Positions 1 through 5,146 of a DNA stretch of 5,146 nucleotides are shown piece by piece. Source of the DNA: CAMEON01 sp045602325 (lineage in GTDB: Bacteria; Bacillota; Clostridia; Oscillospirales; CAG-272); contig JAZSBH010000165.1 in NCBI GenBank assembly GCA_045602325.1, positions 1 to 5,146 on the forward strand, written 5' to 3'. How positions within the stretch are numbered: position 1 is the stretch's first letter; each line of letters begins with the position of its first letter. The notes beneath the pieces were generated by a model. It saw nothing but the letters and a program-made list of their open reading frames with translations, was not told the origin of the DNA and did no database searches. Both the position numbers and the translations under genes were made by a program.

Positions 1-252
1 AGCGACAACGCCCACTATACCCTGCTCAACTACCTGTTCTTCCTGGTCGTGGCGATTGTAGCCTGCTCGCCCATCGTGCCTTTCCTGACAAGGAAGCTCA
101 CCTCTTCCGCACAGACCGGCGGAGCCGCGGGAGGTTTAGCCCGTGCGGTGGCCAATGTCGCGGCCGTGGTGGTGCCCGTGGCGCTTTTGATCCTCTCGGT
201 GCTGGCGCTGGTTGGGGATAGCTATAATCCGTTCTTGTATTTCAGATTTTAA
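1..252 (+). CDS. MBOAT-family membrane O-acyltransferase (AlgI-like), C-terminal fragment
   Basis: This is the last 83 codons of a gene that begins before the window; the reading frame is open from base 1 to the TAA at 250-252. Two hydrophobic stretches are visible: one around residues 7-25 of the fragment, and a longer one around residues 48-70 rich in Val, Ala and Leu. They are separated by a short Lys/Arg/Gly-containing loop. The chain ends in the motif NPFLYFRF, which I recognise as the typical end of clostridial AlgI-like membrane-bound O-acyltransferases. Such proteins move an acyl (usually acetyl) group across the membrane for O-acylation of a surface polymer. The next gene is a DHHW protein, the family's usual partner, which strongly supports the call. 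The catalytic His region lies upstream and cannot be checked. GTG at 49 opens a shorter in-frame reading but is surely internal. Confidence 0.75.
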   Translation, partial: SDNAHYTLLNYLFFLVVAIVACSPIVPFLTRKLTSSAQTGGAAGGLARAVANVAAVVVPVALLILSVLALVGDSYNPFLYFRF

Positions 253-291
253 TAAATTTGGGTTTATCGGTGGGATGGCACCGACCTAAAG

Positions 292-310
292 CCTCCCTCC
301 GGGAGGGAGG
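292..310. repeat. Palindromic hairpin, copy 1
   Basis: This is a perfect odd-centred palindrome with arms CCTCCCTCC (292-300) and GGAGGGAGG (302-310) around a single G. It is the same as the hairpin at 428-446 except for its central base and its outermost base pair, which is C-G here and G-C there. No T-run follows, so it does not look like an intrinsic terminator. Confidence 0.75.
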
Positions 311-370
311 TGTTACGCCCCTAGGGGGTGGCCGGGGGGGGCCGCGTGCCTGTAACATACGCATTTTTTT

Positions 371-397
371 CGTGTAAGAACAATATGTTTTTACTCG
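371..397. repeat. AT-containing inverted repeat
   Basis: The arms GTAAGAACA (374-382) and TGTTTTTAC (386-394) pair over nine positions, one of them G-U, around the three-base loop ATA. A further CG/CG pairing (371-372 with 396-397) lies beyond one T-T mismatch. It sits in the middle of the palindromic spacer. Its role is unknown; it could be an RNA stem or part of a repeat unit. Confidence 0.5.
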
Positions 398-411
398 CGC
401 ATTCTCCCTCA

Positions 412-446
412 CCCGACTTCGTCGGGAGCTCCCTCCCGGAGGGAGC
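412..446. repeat. Tandem hairpins, including palindrome copy 2
   Basis: Two hairpins lie side by side. The first is CCCGAC (412-417), loop TTC, GTCGGG (421-426). The second is GCTCCCTCC (428-436), central C, GGAGGGAGC (438-446). The second is the near-copy of the hairpin at 292-310. Back-to-back GC-rich stems of this kind are typical of small dispersed palindromic elements in clostridial intergenic regions (general knowledge). Here they end about 70 bases before the DHHW start codon. Confidence 0.65.
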
Positions 447-501
447 CTCAGAGAGCAGTCGCTCCCCGTTAAATTGCAATTTGAAATTCAACACAACTTC
501 A

Positions 502-507
502 AGAGGT
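502..507 (+). promoter_or_regulatory. Ribosome binding site of the DHHW gene
   Basis: AGAGGT lies nine bases before the ATG at 517 and is the only purine-rich Shine-Dalgarno-like stretch near it. It supports that start. Confidence 0.6.
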
Positions 508-516
508 AAATAACCT

Positions 517-1845
517 ATGAAAGATAAAACCACTCCTTCCCCCCGTCCCGCTGTGTCGGACACGGCTAAGACGCTGGGGCTTATCCTCCCTGTTCTGGTG
601 CTCTGCGTGGGCTTTCTGCTGGGACTCTGCTGGTTTTTGCGCCCTGCCGAGTCCGAGACCGAGAAGCGGGAGCTGACCAAATTTCCCACCTTTACCATCG
701 ACTCCTTCCTATCGGGCGAGTTCACCGATCAAGTCTCCTTGTGGTACGCCGACACCTTCCCGGGGCGGGAGGGGCTCATCAAGGCCTACCACGGCGTGGA
801 GTCCCTGTTCGGCATCCGCGGCGAGCAGTTCCAGCAGGGGGATGTGGGCGACGTAGTCCCCGAGGGGCAGATGCCCCAAGGCCCTGTGGATGAGCCGGAC
901 CGTCCTGCATCGGGTGGGGAGAGCGGTGAGAAGGTAGGCGGCTACTACCTGTCGGGAGACACCGCCTACGAGCTGTACGCCTACTCCGAATCGGGTGCCC
1001 GCACCTACGCCTCCCTCATGAACAAGGCCGCCGAGGCGGTGGCGGGGAAGGCTACGGTTTACGATCTCATCATTCCCCTCCACTACACCTACGCTCTGGG
1101 GGCCGACGTCCAGGATTCCATGGATCTTCCCGATGCGGGGAAGGTGATCTCCTATATGTATTCGGGCATGAATCGTGAGGTGCATACCGTGAACGTCCAC
1201 GCCGCCCTCATGGCCCACCGCGACGAATACATCTACTTCCGCACCGACCACCACTGGACGGCTACGGGGGCCTACTACGCCTACGAGGCCTACTGCAAAG
1301 CGGCAGGCATCACCCCCACACCCTTGTCCTCCTACGAGAAGCTGTCCTTCGGCGGCTTCCTGGGAACTCTGTACAGCAAGACGGGTCAGCCCGCGGCCAT
1401 GGGCGGGAATCCCGACACGGTGGAGGCCTATATCCCCAAGGGCACCAACGACGAGTACATCTACGACGCGAATGGCGGCGACCGTACCCGCTACCGCGGC
1501 GGTGTGGTGCGCCGAGACACCGACAGCTTCTACCAGGCCGCGGCCTCCAAGTACAACTGCTTCCTCATGGGCGACCATCCGCTGATCGAGATCCATAACG
1601 AGAACATTTCGGTGGATCGGAAGGGAACTACCGTCCTTTTGGTCAAGGAGTCCTTCGGCAACGCCTTTGCTCCCTTCCTGGTGGACAGCTACGAGCACGT
1701 GTACGTGGTGGATTACCGCTACTACAACGGCACCCTGTCCGAGCTGGTTTCGGAGAAGGGCGTGGACGACGTCATTTTCCTCAATAACATCGTCGCCGCA
1801 ACGGGCGGGGCGAGACTTGCGGAGATGGAGGATTTCATTCAGTAA
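517..1845 (+). CDS. DHHW-family membrane-anchored protein (AlgJ/AlgX-like O-acetylation partner)
   Basis: This 442-residue protein has a short polar N-terminus, one hydrophobic segment (about residues 19-41), then a large domain expected outside the membrane. The early pattern TEKREL...FPTF followed by DTFPGRE (79-85) is typical of the DHHW family. The name-giving motif RTDHHWT is present at 242-248. By analogy with AlgJ/AlgX, a SGNH-like catalytic triad would use Asp244 and His246 with a later serine, and Ser379 in KESFGNAF is the best candidate; this assignment is inferred. Residues 110-140 are a Gly/Pro/Glu-rich, probably flexible insert. Family knowledge says these proteins work with MBOAT acyltransferases to O-acetylate extracellular polysaccharide or wall polymers, and the upstream MBOAT fragment fits. 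The polymer cannot be named. GC content is high (65% in bases 1201-1260), like recA. No terminator separates it from the next gene. Confidence 0.87.
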   Translation: MKDKTTPSPRPAVSDTAKTLGLILPVLVLCVGFLLGLCWFLRPAESETEKRELTKFPTFTIDSFLSGEFTDQVSLWYADTFPGREGLIKAYHGVESLFGIRGEQFQQGDVGDVVPEGQMPQGPVDEPDRPASGGESGEKVGGYYLSGDTAYELYAYSESGARTYASLMNKAAEAVAGKATVYDLIIPLHYTYALGADVQDSMDLPDAGKVISYMYSGMNREVHTVNVHAALMAHRDEYIYFRTDHHWTATGAYYAYEAYCKAAGITPTPLSSYEKLSFGGFLGTLYSKTGQPAAMGGNPDTVEAYIPKGTNDEYIYDANGGDRTRYRGGVVRRDTDSFYQAAASKYNCFLMGDHPLIEIHNENISVDRKGTTVLLVKESFGNAFAPFLVDSYEHVYVVDYRYYNGTLSELVSEKGVDDVIFLNNIVAATGGARLAEMEDFIQ

Positions 1846-1900
1846 AATGTGAGATCGTGGATGCGTCTATGACATCATGTGCTCGGAAAATCTACATAAT

Positions 1901-1907
1901 AAAGGAG
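1901..1907 (+). promoter_or_regulatory. Ribosome binding site deciding the methyltransferase start
   Basis: AAAGGAG sits six bases before the ATG at 1914, which is optimal. The frame is open upstream to a GTG at 1857 and includes an ATG at 1869, but neither has a comparable site and the extra residues look unlike a protein N-terminus. The ATG at 1914 is therefore chosen. Confidence 0.85.
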
Positions 1908-1913
1908 ATCGTA

Positions 1914-2816
1914 ATGGAACATATCAGCGAAATTTTCATGTGTCCCAAGTGCGAATGCGGTGTGACGCCCACCTTGCTGTGTGATCAATGTGGGACGCAG
2001 TATTCCCGTCAGCATGGTGTATATAATCTCATTTCTCTAGAGCTGTCTTCCGAACAGGAATATCTGTATAGAGGGGATATGCAAGAAGATCTGAATTCCA
2101 TATTGGGTGAAAGCTATTTGTCCCAAAGTTTCTCTGCCGAATCAGAGAATCTGCAAGGATTTGATGAGCGAGAGAATGAGGCGTCGGATCATTACTACTC
2201 CCTGTTTAACGAGGAAACCAAATTGGCGTTTGAAAAGCAGGATGAATACATGAGGCAGGTAGTTGCATCCCTGTCCGGTGTCGTATGCGACTTGGCAACC
2301 GGCAGCGGTACTATGCTTCAAATGATCTTGGATTCCCATAATCCGCAAATTACGGACATTGTATGCACGGACATTAACGAGTTGGAAATGATCTGTACAA
2401 GGTATCGAAGAAATGGTTCCCGAAATGATGTCAGCTATATAGTTACCGACGGAAGATATTTGTCCTTCAAGGATAATTCCTTTGATTATGTGACGTCCTT
2501 TGCGGGATTCGGTAATATTCCTGATGCGGAGAAGGTGGCTTCCGAGATATATCGTGTTCTGAAACCAGGTGGAAAAATTCTTATAAAGGGCAACTATATT
2601 GAAAAAGAGAGTCGTAGTTTTGAACTGGCTAAGAGCGTTGGAGTCGAGCGCGGTGTGGTTGAAGAATTATTGATGGATGATTTGCGATCTGCCGGTTTTG
2701 CGGATATACGTTCTACTGTGGTGGCTGAGGCTATTTGGGCAGAAAATCCGTATGACCTGATCCCAGCCGCCGGAGATACACAGAAATTTTGCATTATCGA
2801 AGCAAGTAAAGCATAA
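1914..2816 (+). CDS. Zinc-ribbon SAM-dependent class I methyltransferase
   Basis: The 300-residue product starts with a Trm112/RlmA-like zinc ribbon: CPKC at 10-13 and CDQC at 23-26, followed by GTQYSRQHGVYNLI. A polar, probably helical linker follows (about 45-115). The Rossmann methyltransferase domain then shows motif I DLATGSG (126-132), an acidic residue ending strand 2 (Asp153 in CTDIN), the TDGRYLSFKDNSFDYV segment (178-193), and the RVLKPGGKILI post-motif (214-224). This is the Methyltransf_11 arrangement. The substrate is unknown; such proteins may methylate RNA, small molecules or lipids, and nothing here decides it. The gene is distinctly AT-rich (hand counts of 60-base blocks: 50, 47, 40 and 37% GC, against 65-70% in neighbours), which suggests separate ancestry. 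It lies 68 bases after the DHHW gene, has no convincing promoter of its own, and ends in a strong terminator, so it may be transcribed from upstream. Confidence 0.88.
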   Translation: MEHISEIFMCPKCECGVTPTLLCDQCGTQYSRQHGVYNLISLELSSEQEYLYRGDMQEDLNSILGESYLSQSFSAESENLQGFDERENEASDHYYSLFNEETKLAFEKQDEYMRQVVASLSGVVCDLATGSGTMLQMILDSHNPQITDIVCTDINELEMICTRYRRNGSRNDVSYIVTDGRYLSFKDNSFDYVTSFAGFGNIPDAEKVASEIYRVLKPGGKILIKGNYIEKESRSFELAKSVGVERGVVEELLMDDLRSAGFADIRSTVVAEAIWAENPYDLIPAAGDTQKFCIIEASKA

Positions 2817-2826
2817 CATAGTATGG

Positions 2827-2856
2827 GAGCGCAGACGGTGGTTTGCGCTCTTTTTT
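2827..2856 (+). terminator. Intrinsic terminator after the methyltransferase gene
   Basis: The arms GAGCGCA (2827-2833) and TGCGCTC (2844-2850) form seven pairs, extendable to nine with a G-U and an A-U pair, leaving a six-base loop. Six T follow directly (2851-2856). It begins eleven bases after the methyltransferase stop codon and separates that transcript from recA. Confidence 0.9.
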
Positions 2857-2899
2857 ACGTGAGTGCGCAAAAAAGAGACCCAAAAACGGAAGTTGAATA

Positions 2900-2944
2900 T
2901 TTTCACTTTGTGAAAAATGAAAATAAAATTTCCGAAATTGGAAA
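2900..2944. promoter_or_regulatory. AT-rich segment with inverted repeats upstream of the recA promoter
   Basis: Three symmetric motifs lie here: TTTTCAC-TTT-GTGAAAA (2900-2916), AATTTC-C-GAAATT (2927-2939), and TTTCC-N6-GGAAA (2929-2944), the last two overlapping. They sit 20-60 bases before the -35 hexamer. They could be protein-binding sites or simply AT-rich sequence acting like an UP element. None matches the Gram-positive LexA consensus GAAC-N4-GTTC. Function is inferred only. Confidence 0.35.
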
Positions 2945-2962
2945 AATATATCCTGAAACCTA

Positions 2963-2991
2963 TTGACAAATCCTCCGAAATGGTGTATAAT
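2963..2991 (+). promoter_or_regulatory. Consensus sigma-A promoter for recA-recX
   Basis: TTGACA (2963-2968) and TATAAT (2986-2991) both match the vegetative consensus at all six positions with an optimal 17-base spacer. Transcription would start near 2998-3000, giving a leader of about 52 bases before the recA ATG. The upstream side is AT-rich. The 7-mer AATGGTG occurs at 2979-2985 and again at 2989-2995, flanking and overlapping the -10 element exactly ten bases apart. Confidence 0.92.
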
Positions 2992-3040
2992 GGTGCCAAT
3001 GAAACGAGGGCGGCTTCCGAGAGAGGAATGACCGCGGTAC

Positions 3041-3047
3041 GGAGGAG
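3041..3047 (+). promoter_or_regulatory. Ribosome binding site of recA
   Basis: GGAGGAG lies just before the ATG at 3052, with six bases between GGAGG and the start. It favours 3052 over the in-frame ATG at 3028, whose purine stretch (GAGAGG) is only about one base away. The open frame further upstream (to 2917) runs through the promoter and cannot be the translated start. Confidence 0.85.
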
Positions 3048-3051
3048 AATT

Positions 3052-4182
3052 ATGGCAACCAAATCCAAGAAACCCATCACCCCTATGGTATCCTACGACG
3101 CTGACCGAGAGGAGAAGCGCAAGGCGCTGAAAACCGCCATGAAGCAGATCGAGAAGGACTTTGGCGAGGGCGCCATCATGAAGCTGGGCGCGAATCCCCA
3201 CATGGCGGTGCAGTCGGTGCATACCGGCTCTCTGTCCCTGGACATGGCACTGGGTATCGGCGGCGTGCCCCGCGGCCGTATCATTGAGATCTTCGGGCCT
3301 GAGTCCTCGGGTAAGACCACCGTGGCTCTCCACATCGCCGCCGAGGTGCAGAAGGCCGGCGGCGAAGCCGCTTTCATCGACGCCGAGCATGCGTTGGATC
3401 CCGTCTACGCCAAGGCTTTGGGCGTGGATATCGACAATCTGCTGGTCTCCCAGCCCGACTGCGGTGAGGATGCTCTGTCCATCTGCGAGTCCCTGGTGCG
3501 CTCGGGGGCTGTGGACGTGGTGGTGGTGGACTCGGTGGCCGCTCTGGTGCCCCGCCAGGAGATCGAGGGCGACATGGGCGCCGCTACCGTGGGTATGCAG
3601 GCGCGCCTCATGTCCCAGGCCATGCGTAAGCTGTCCGCCGTCATCTCCAAGAGCCAGTCCGTAGTCATCTTTATCAACCAGCTTCGCGAGAAGGTGGGCG
3701 TGATGTACGGCAACCCCGAGACCACCCCCGGCGGCCGCGCGCTGAAGTTCTACGCCTCGGTCCGTATCGATGTTCGCCGCACCGAGCAGCTTAAGCAGGG
3801 CAACGAGATCTACGGTAACCATGTGCGCTGCAAGATCGTCAAGAACAAGGTGGCGCCCCCCTTCAAGGTGGCGGAGTTTGACATCATCTACGGTCAGGGC
3901 ATCTCCCGCTCCAGCGAGGTTTTGGATTTCGCCATTGAACTGGACATTATCAAGAAGTGCGGCTCCTGGTTCTCCTACAACGGCGAGCGCCTGGGTCAGG
4001 GTAAGGACACCGTCCGCAAGCTGGTGGAGGGGGATCCCGCCTTCATGGCCGAGCTGGAGGAGAAGGTACGCGTCGCCTCGGCCGAGACCGACCTGCTGGC
4101 CGCCAAGGAGTTCGAGCTGGACGACGACGAGGACGAGGACGACGAGTTCGACATCCGCACCCTGGGTGAGGACGACGAATAA
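3052..4182 (+). CDS. recA: RecA recombinase
   Basis: The 376-residue protein is the DNA-dependent ATPase that forms filaments on single-stranded DNA, drives strand exchange, and in SOS-proficient bacteria activates LexA self-cleavage. All core elements are present: the N-terminal oligomerisation helix (about 18-38), Walker A GPESSGKT (82-89), the catalytic glutamate region FIDAEHALD (Glu112), Walker B VVVVD (156-160) with SVAAL after it, and FINQ (207-210) leading into loop L2 (NPETTPGGRALKFYAS, 221-236). It is somewhat longer than E. coli RecA (353 residues), largely because of a strongly acidic tail: residues 357-365 are nine consecutive Asp/Glu, and the chain ends in GEDDE. Acidic RecA tails are known to damp DNA binding and depend on magnesium. 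The gene has its own consensus promoter and overlaps recX by one base, so the two are co-translated. No LexA box is recognisable nearby. Confidence 0.99.
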   Translation: MATKSKKPITPMVSYDADREEKRKALKTAMKQIEKDFGEGAIMKLGANPHMAVQSVHTGSLSLDMALGIGGVPRGRIIEIFGPESSGKTTVALHIAAEVQKAGGEAAFIDAEHALDPVYAKALGVDIDNLLVSQPDCGEDALSICESLVRSGAVDVVVVDSVAALVPRQEIEGDMGAATVGMQARLMSQAMRKLSAVISKSQSVVIFINQLREKVGVMYGNPETTPGGRALKFYASVRIDVRRTEQLKQGNEIYGNHVRCKIVKNKVAPPFKVAEFDIIYGQGISRSSEVLDFAIELDIIKKCGSWFSYNGERLGQGKDTVRKLVEGDPAFMAELEEKVRVASAETDLLAAKEFELDDDEDEDDEFDIRTLGEDDE

Positions 4183-5099
4183 TGGCGGATCGCGATCACC
4201 GCAAATATTGCGAGAATACCGATGGGGGAGAGGACGCACCTCGCCCCCTGAAGGCGTTTCGGTTGATGGATGCCTTGGACGGGGGAGCACCCCGCAGAAA
4301 GGCTCCTGCAAAGCCCCACGAGGGGGAGATTCCTGCCCGGAAAGCGGCGGGAGAGCTGTCAGTCGGGGTAACTGCCCCCCGCAAATCCTTGCCTGTTTCT
4401 CCGAAGCCGCCCCGTCAGCCGGATCCTATGCCCGTGTTGGCGGAGATTCCTGCGGGCGGTTACCACGTCCTCTCGGTGACCCCCGAGGGGGAGGGGGAGA
4501 CGGTAGCGGTGGTGCTGTCGGTGCCCGATACCGAAGGAGGCAAACCAAGCCGCGTCAAGCTGCACCTGCTGGTGGAGCAGTACGCTGACCTGGGAATCAA
4601 GGTGGGCGGGCTGACTTCCGAGGAGGCGGATATTCTGCTCACGGCAGGGAAGCTCTGCGCCGCCATTCGGCGGGGGATGGGGTTGCTTGCGTACGGCGAT
4701 CAGTCGGCTCAGCGGCTGTCTTACAAGCTGACAGCCAAGGGGATCGACCGCGAGACCGCGATGGCGGCCGCGGCTTATCTTGCCGAACACGGCTACATCC
4801 GGGAGGATGACACCGCACGCCTTCGTGCCGAGCAGGGGGTACGCAAGGGCTGGGGAGCGCGCCGCATCTGCGAGGATCTGCGGGCGCGGGGCTTTACGAC
4901 CGACGCCGTGGAGGATGCCATGGAGGCGATCTCCGAGGTGGATTTTCCCGAAAACTGCGCCGCCGTCATCCGCAAAAAGTATGGTTCTGTCTCCGATGAT
5001 CGCGCCGCCCGGCAGAAAATGACCGCCGCCCTCATGCGCTTGGGCTACGATTTGGATGAGATACGGGAGGCTGTGCGGCGGATCTTGCGGGAAAAATAG
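4182..5099 (+). CDS. recX: RecX, regulator of RecA, with long N-terminal extension
   Basis: RecX binds RecA filaments and in most species limits their growth. The 305-residue product ends in the RecX helical repeat domain: an AIRRGMGLLAYGDQSAQRLS-type first repeat (161-180), a second around KGIDRETAMAAAAYLAEHGYI (187-206), GVRKGWGARRICEDLRARGF (219-238), and a last repeat reaching the C-terminus. Residues 90-160 look like the small beta domain found before the repeats in Firmicutes RecX. The first 85 residues are Pro/Arg/Lys/Gly-rich and low in complexity, and make this protein longer than common RecX (about 150-270). The ATG at 4182 shares its A with the recA stop (TAATG), with GTGAGG ten bases before, which argues for translational coupling. 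ATG at 4428 would give a conventional 223-residue RecX but has only a weak ribosome site. Confidence 0.93.
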   Translation: MADRDHRKYCENTDGGEDAPRPLKAFRLMDALDGGAPRRKAPAKPHEGEIPARKAAGELSVGVTAPRKSLPVSPKPPRQPDPMPVLAEIPAGGYHVLSVTPEGEGETVAVVLSVPDTEGGKPSRVKLHLLVEQYADLGIKVGGLTSEEADILLTAGKLCAAIRRGMGLLAYGDQSAQRLSYKLTAKGIDRETAMAAAAYLAEHGYIREDDTARLRAEQGVRKGWGARRICEDLRARGFTTDAVEDAMEAISEVDFPENCAAVIRKKYGSVSDDRAARQKMTAALMRLGYDLDEIREAVRRILREK

Positions 5100-5146
5100 A
5101 AGCATTTTTATTTGGGTTTAAAGTCGGAGGCCAAGCGGTTAGGAAG
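5100..5146. other. Short downstream tail, nothing recognised
   Basis: The 47 bases after recX hold no start codon with a ribosome site and no terminator hairpin. The segment ATTTGGGTTTA (5110-5120) also occurs at 256-266, just after the MBOAT stop codon. Confidence 0.5.

Larger units (their letters stand above)
253..516. repeat. Gene-free spacer made largely of short palindromes
   Basis: This 264-base spacer between the MBOAT and DHHW genes has no credible gene. It contains, in order: an inverted repeat TCGGTG/CACCGA (267-284); a 19-base hairpin (292-310); a G-rich part with eight consecutive G (334-341); an AT-containing hairpin (371-397); a CCCGAC/GTCGGG hairpin (412-426); a second 19-base hairpin (428-446); and two overlapping AT-rich palindromes (471-482 and 481-491). 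I see no good sigma-A promoter and no intrinsic terminator ending in a T-run, so the two flanking genes may still be co-transcribed. The style resembles REP-like intergenic repeats abundant in gut Clostridia. That link is from memory, and membership in a dispersed family cannot be shown from one window. Confidence 0.6.

Noticed and set aside
321..725. Small frames on both strands in the palindromic spacer
   Set aside because: They run through hairpins and into the DHHW gene, with no ribosome site and no protein-like composition.
709..1698. 329-codon open frame on the - strand opposite the DHHW gene
   Set aside because: It is a compositional shadow of a GC-rich gene: His/Val/Gly-rich translation, no domain and no ribosome site.
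1869..1900. Possible promoter for the methyltransferase (ATGACA at 1869 and CATAAT at 1895)
   Set aside because: Each hexamer matches five of six, but the spacer is 20 bases and the predicted start would fall on the ribosome binding site.
2917..3051. Longer recA beginning at 2917
   Set aside because: The extra codons cover the consensus promoter and lie before the predicted transcript start.
2794..4311. 505-codon open frame on the - strand across recA and its upstream region
   Set aside because: It is antisense to recA, whose identity is certain. Long antisense frames are expected opposite GC-rich genes; it has no plausible start signal or recognisable domain.
3770..4588. 272-codon + strand frame overlapping recA and recX
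   Set aside because: The translation is Arg/Ser/Trp/Pro-rich low-complexity sequence, a frame-shifted reading of two solid genes.
5120..5146. Start of a tRNA-like sequence (GGCCAAGCGGTTAGGAAG resembles a D-arm)
   Set aside because: The position equivalent to the near-universal U8 is an A, the first D-stem pair would be G-A, and the window ends before an anticodon could be seen. The next 60 bases would settle it.
1..5146. CRISPR array, insertion sequence or attachment sites
   Set aside because: No regularly spaced direct repeats, transposase frame, or terminal inverted repeats with target duplication were seen.

Overview
The window looks like chromosomal DNA from a GC-rich member of the Clostridia, most plausibly Oscillospiraceae/Ruminococcaceae-like. 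The evidence is a Firmicutes-type recA followed directly by recX, a membrane O-acyltransferase/DHHW pair of the kind common in Clostridia, purine-rich ribosome binding sites, a consensus sigma-A promoter, and a GC-rich palindromic intergenic block of the style found in gut Clostridia. The taxon is an inference from gene style, not from a marker comparison. All genes are on the + strand.

Layout: (1) Positions 1-252 hold the C-terminal end of an MBOAT (AlgI-like) membrane O-acyltransferase. (2) Positions 253-516 hold no gene but a cluster of short palindromes, including two nearly identical 19-base hairpins whose outer base pair is swapped in a compensated way. (3) Positions 517-1845 encode a single-pass membrane-anchored DHHW-family protein, the usual extracytoplasmic partner of the MBOAT protein; together they probably O-acylate a cell-surface or secreted glycan. 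(4) Positions 1914-2816 encode a 300-residue SAM-dependent methyltransferase with an N-terminal four-cysteine zinc ribbon. It is clearly more AT-rich than its neighbours and is closed by a strong intrinsic terminator. (5) An AT-rich 200-base control region carries a perfect TTGACA-17-TATAAT promoter. (6) recA (3052-4182) and recX (4182-5099) overlap by one base and form a recombination/repair operon: RecA forms the recombinase filament and RecX modulates it. The last 47 bases contain no recognisable gene.

Most of the window is ordinary. The parts that deserve a second look are the AT-rich zinc-ribbon methyltransferase between two GC-rich loci, the recA control region (consensus promoter, no recognisable LexA box, several other symmetric or tandem motifs), the long N-terminal extension of RecX, and the palindromic block that splits the MBOAT/DHHW pair. 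I see no clear sign of a new defence or mobile system.
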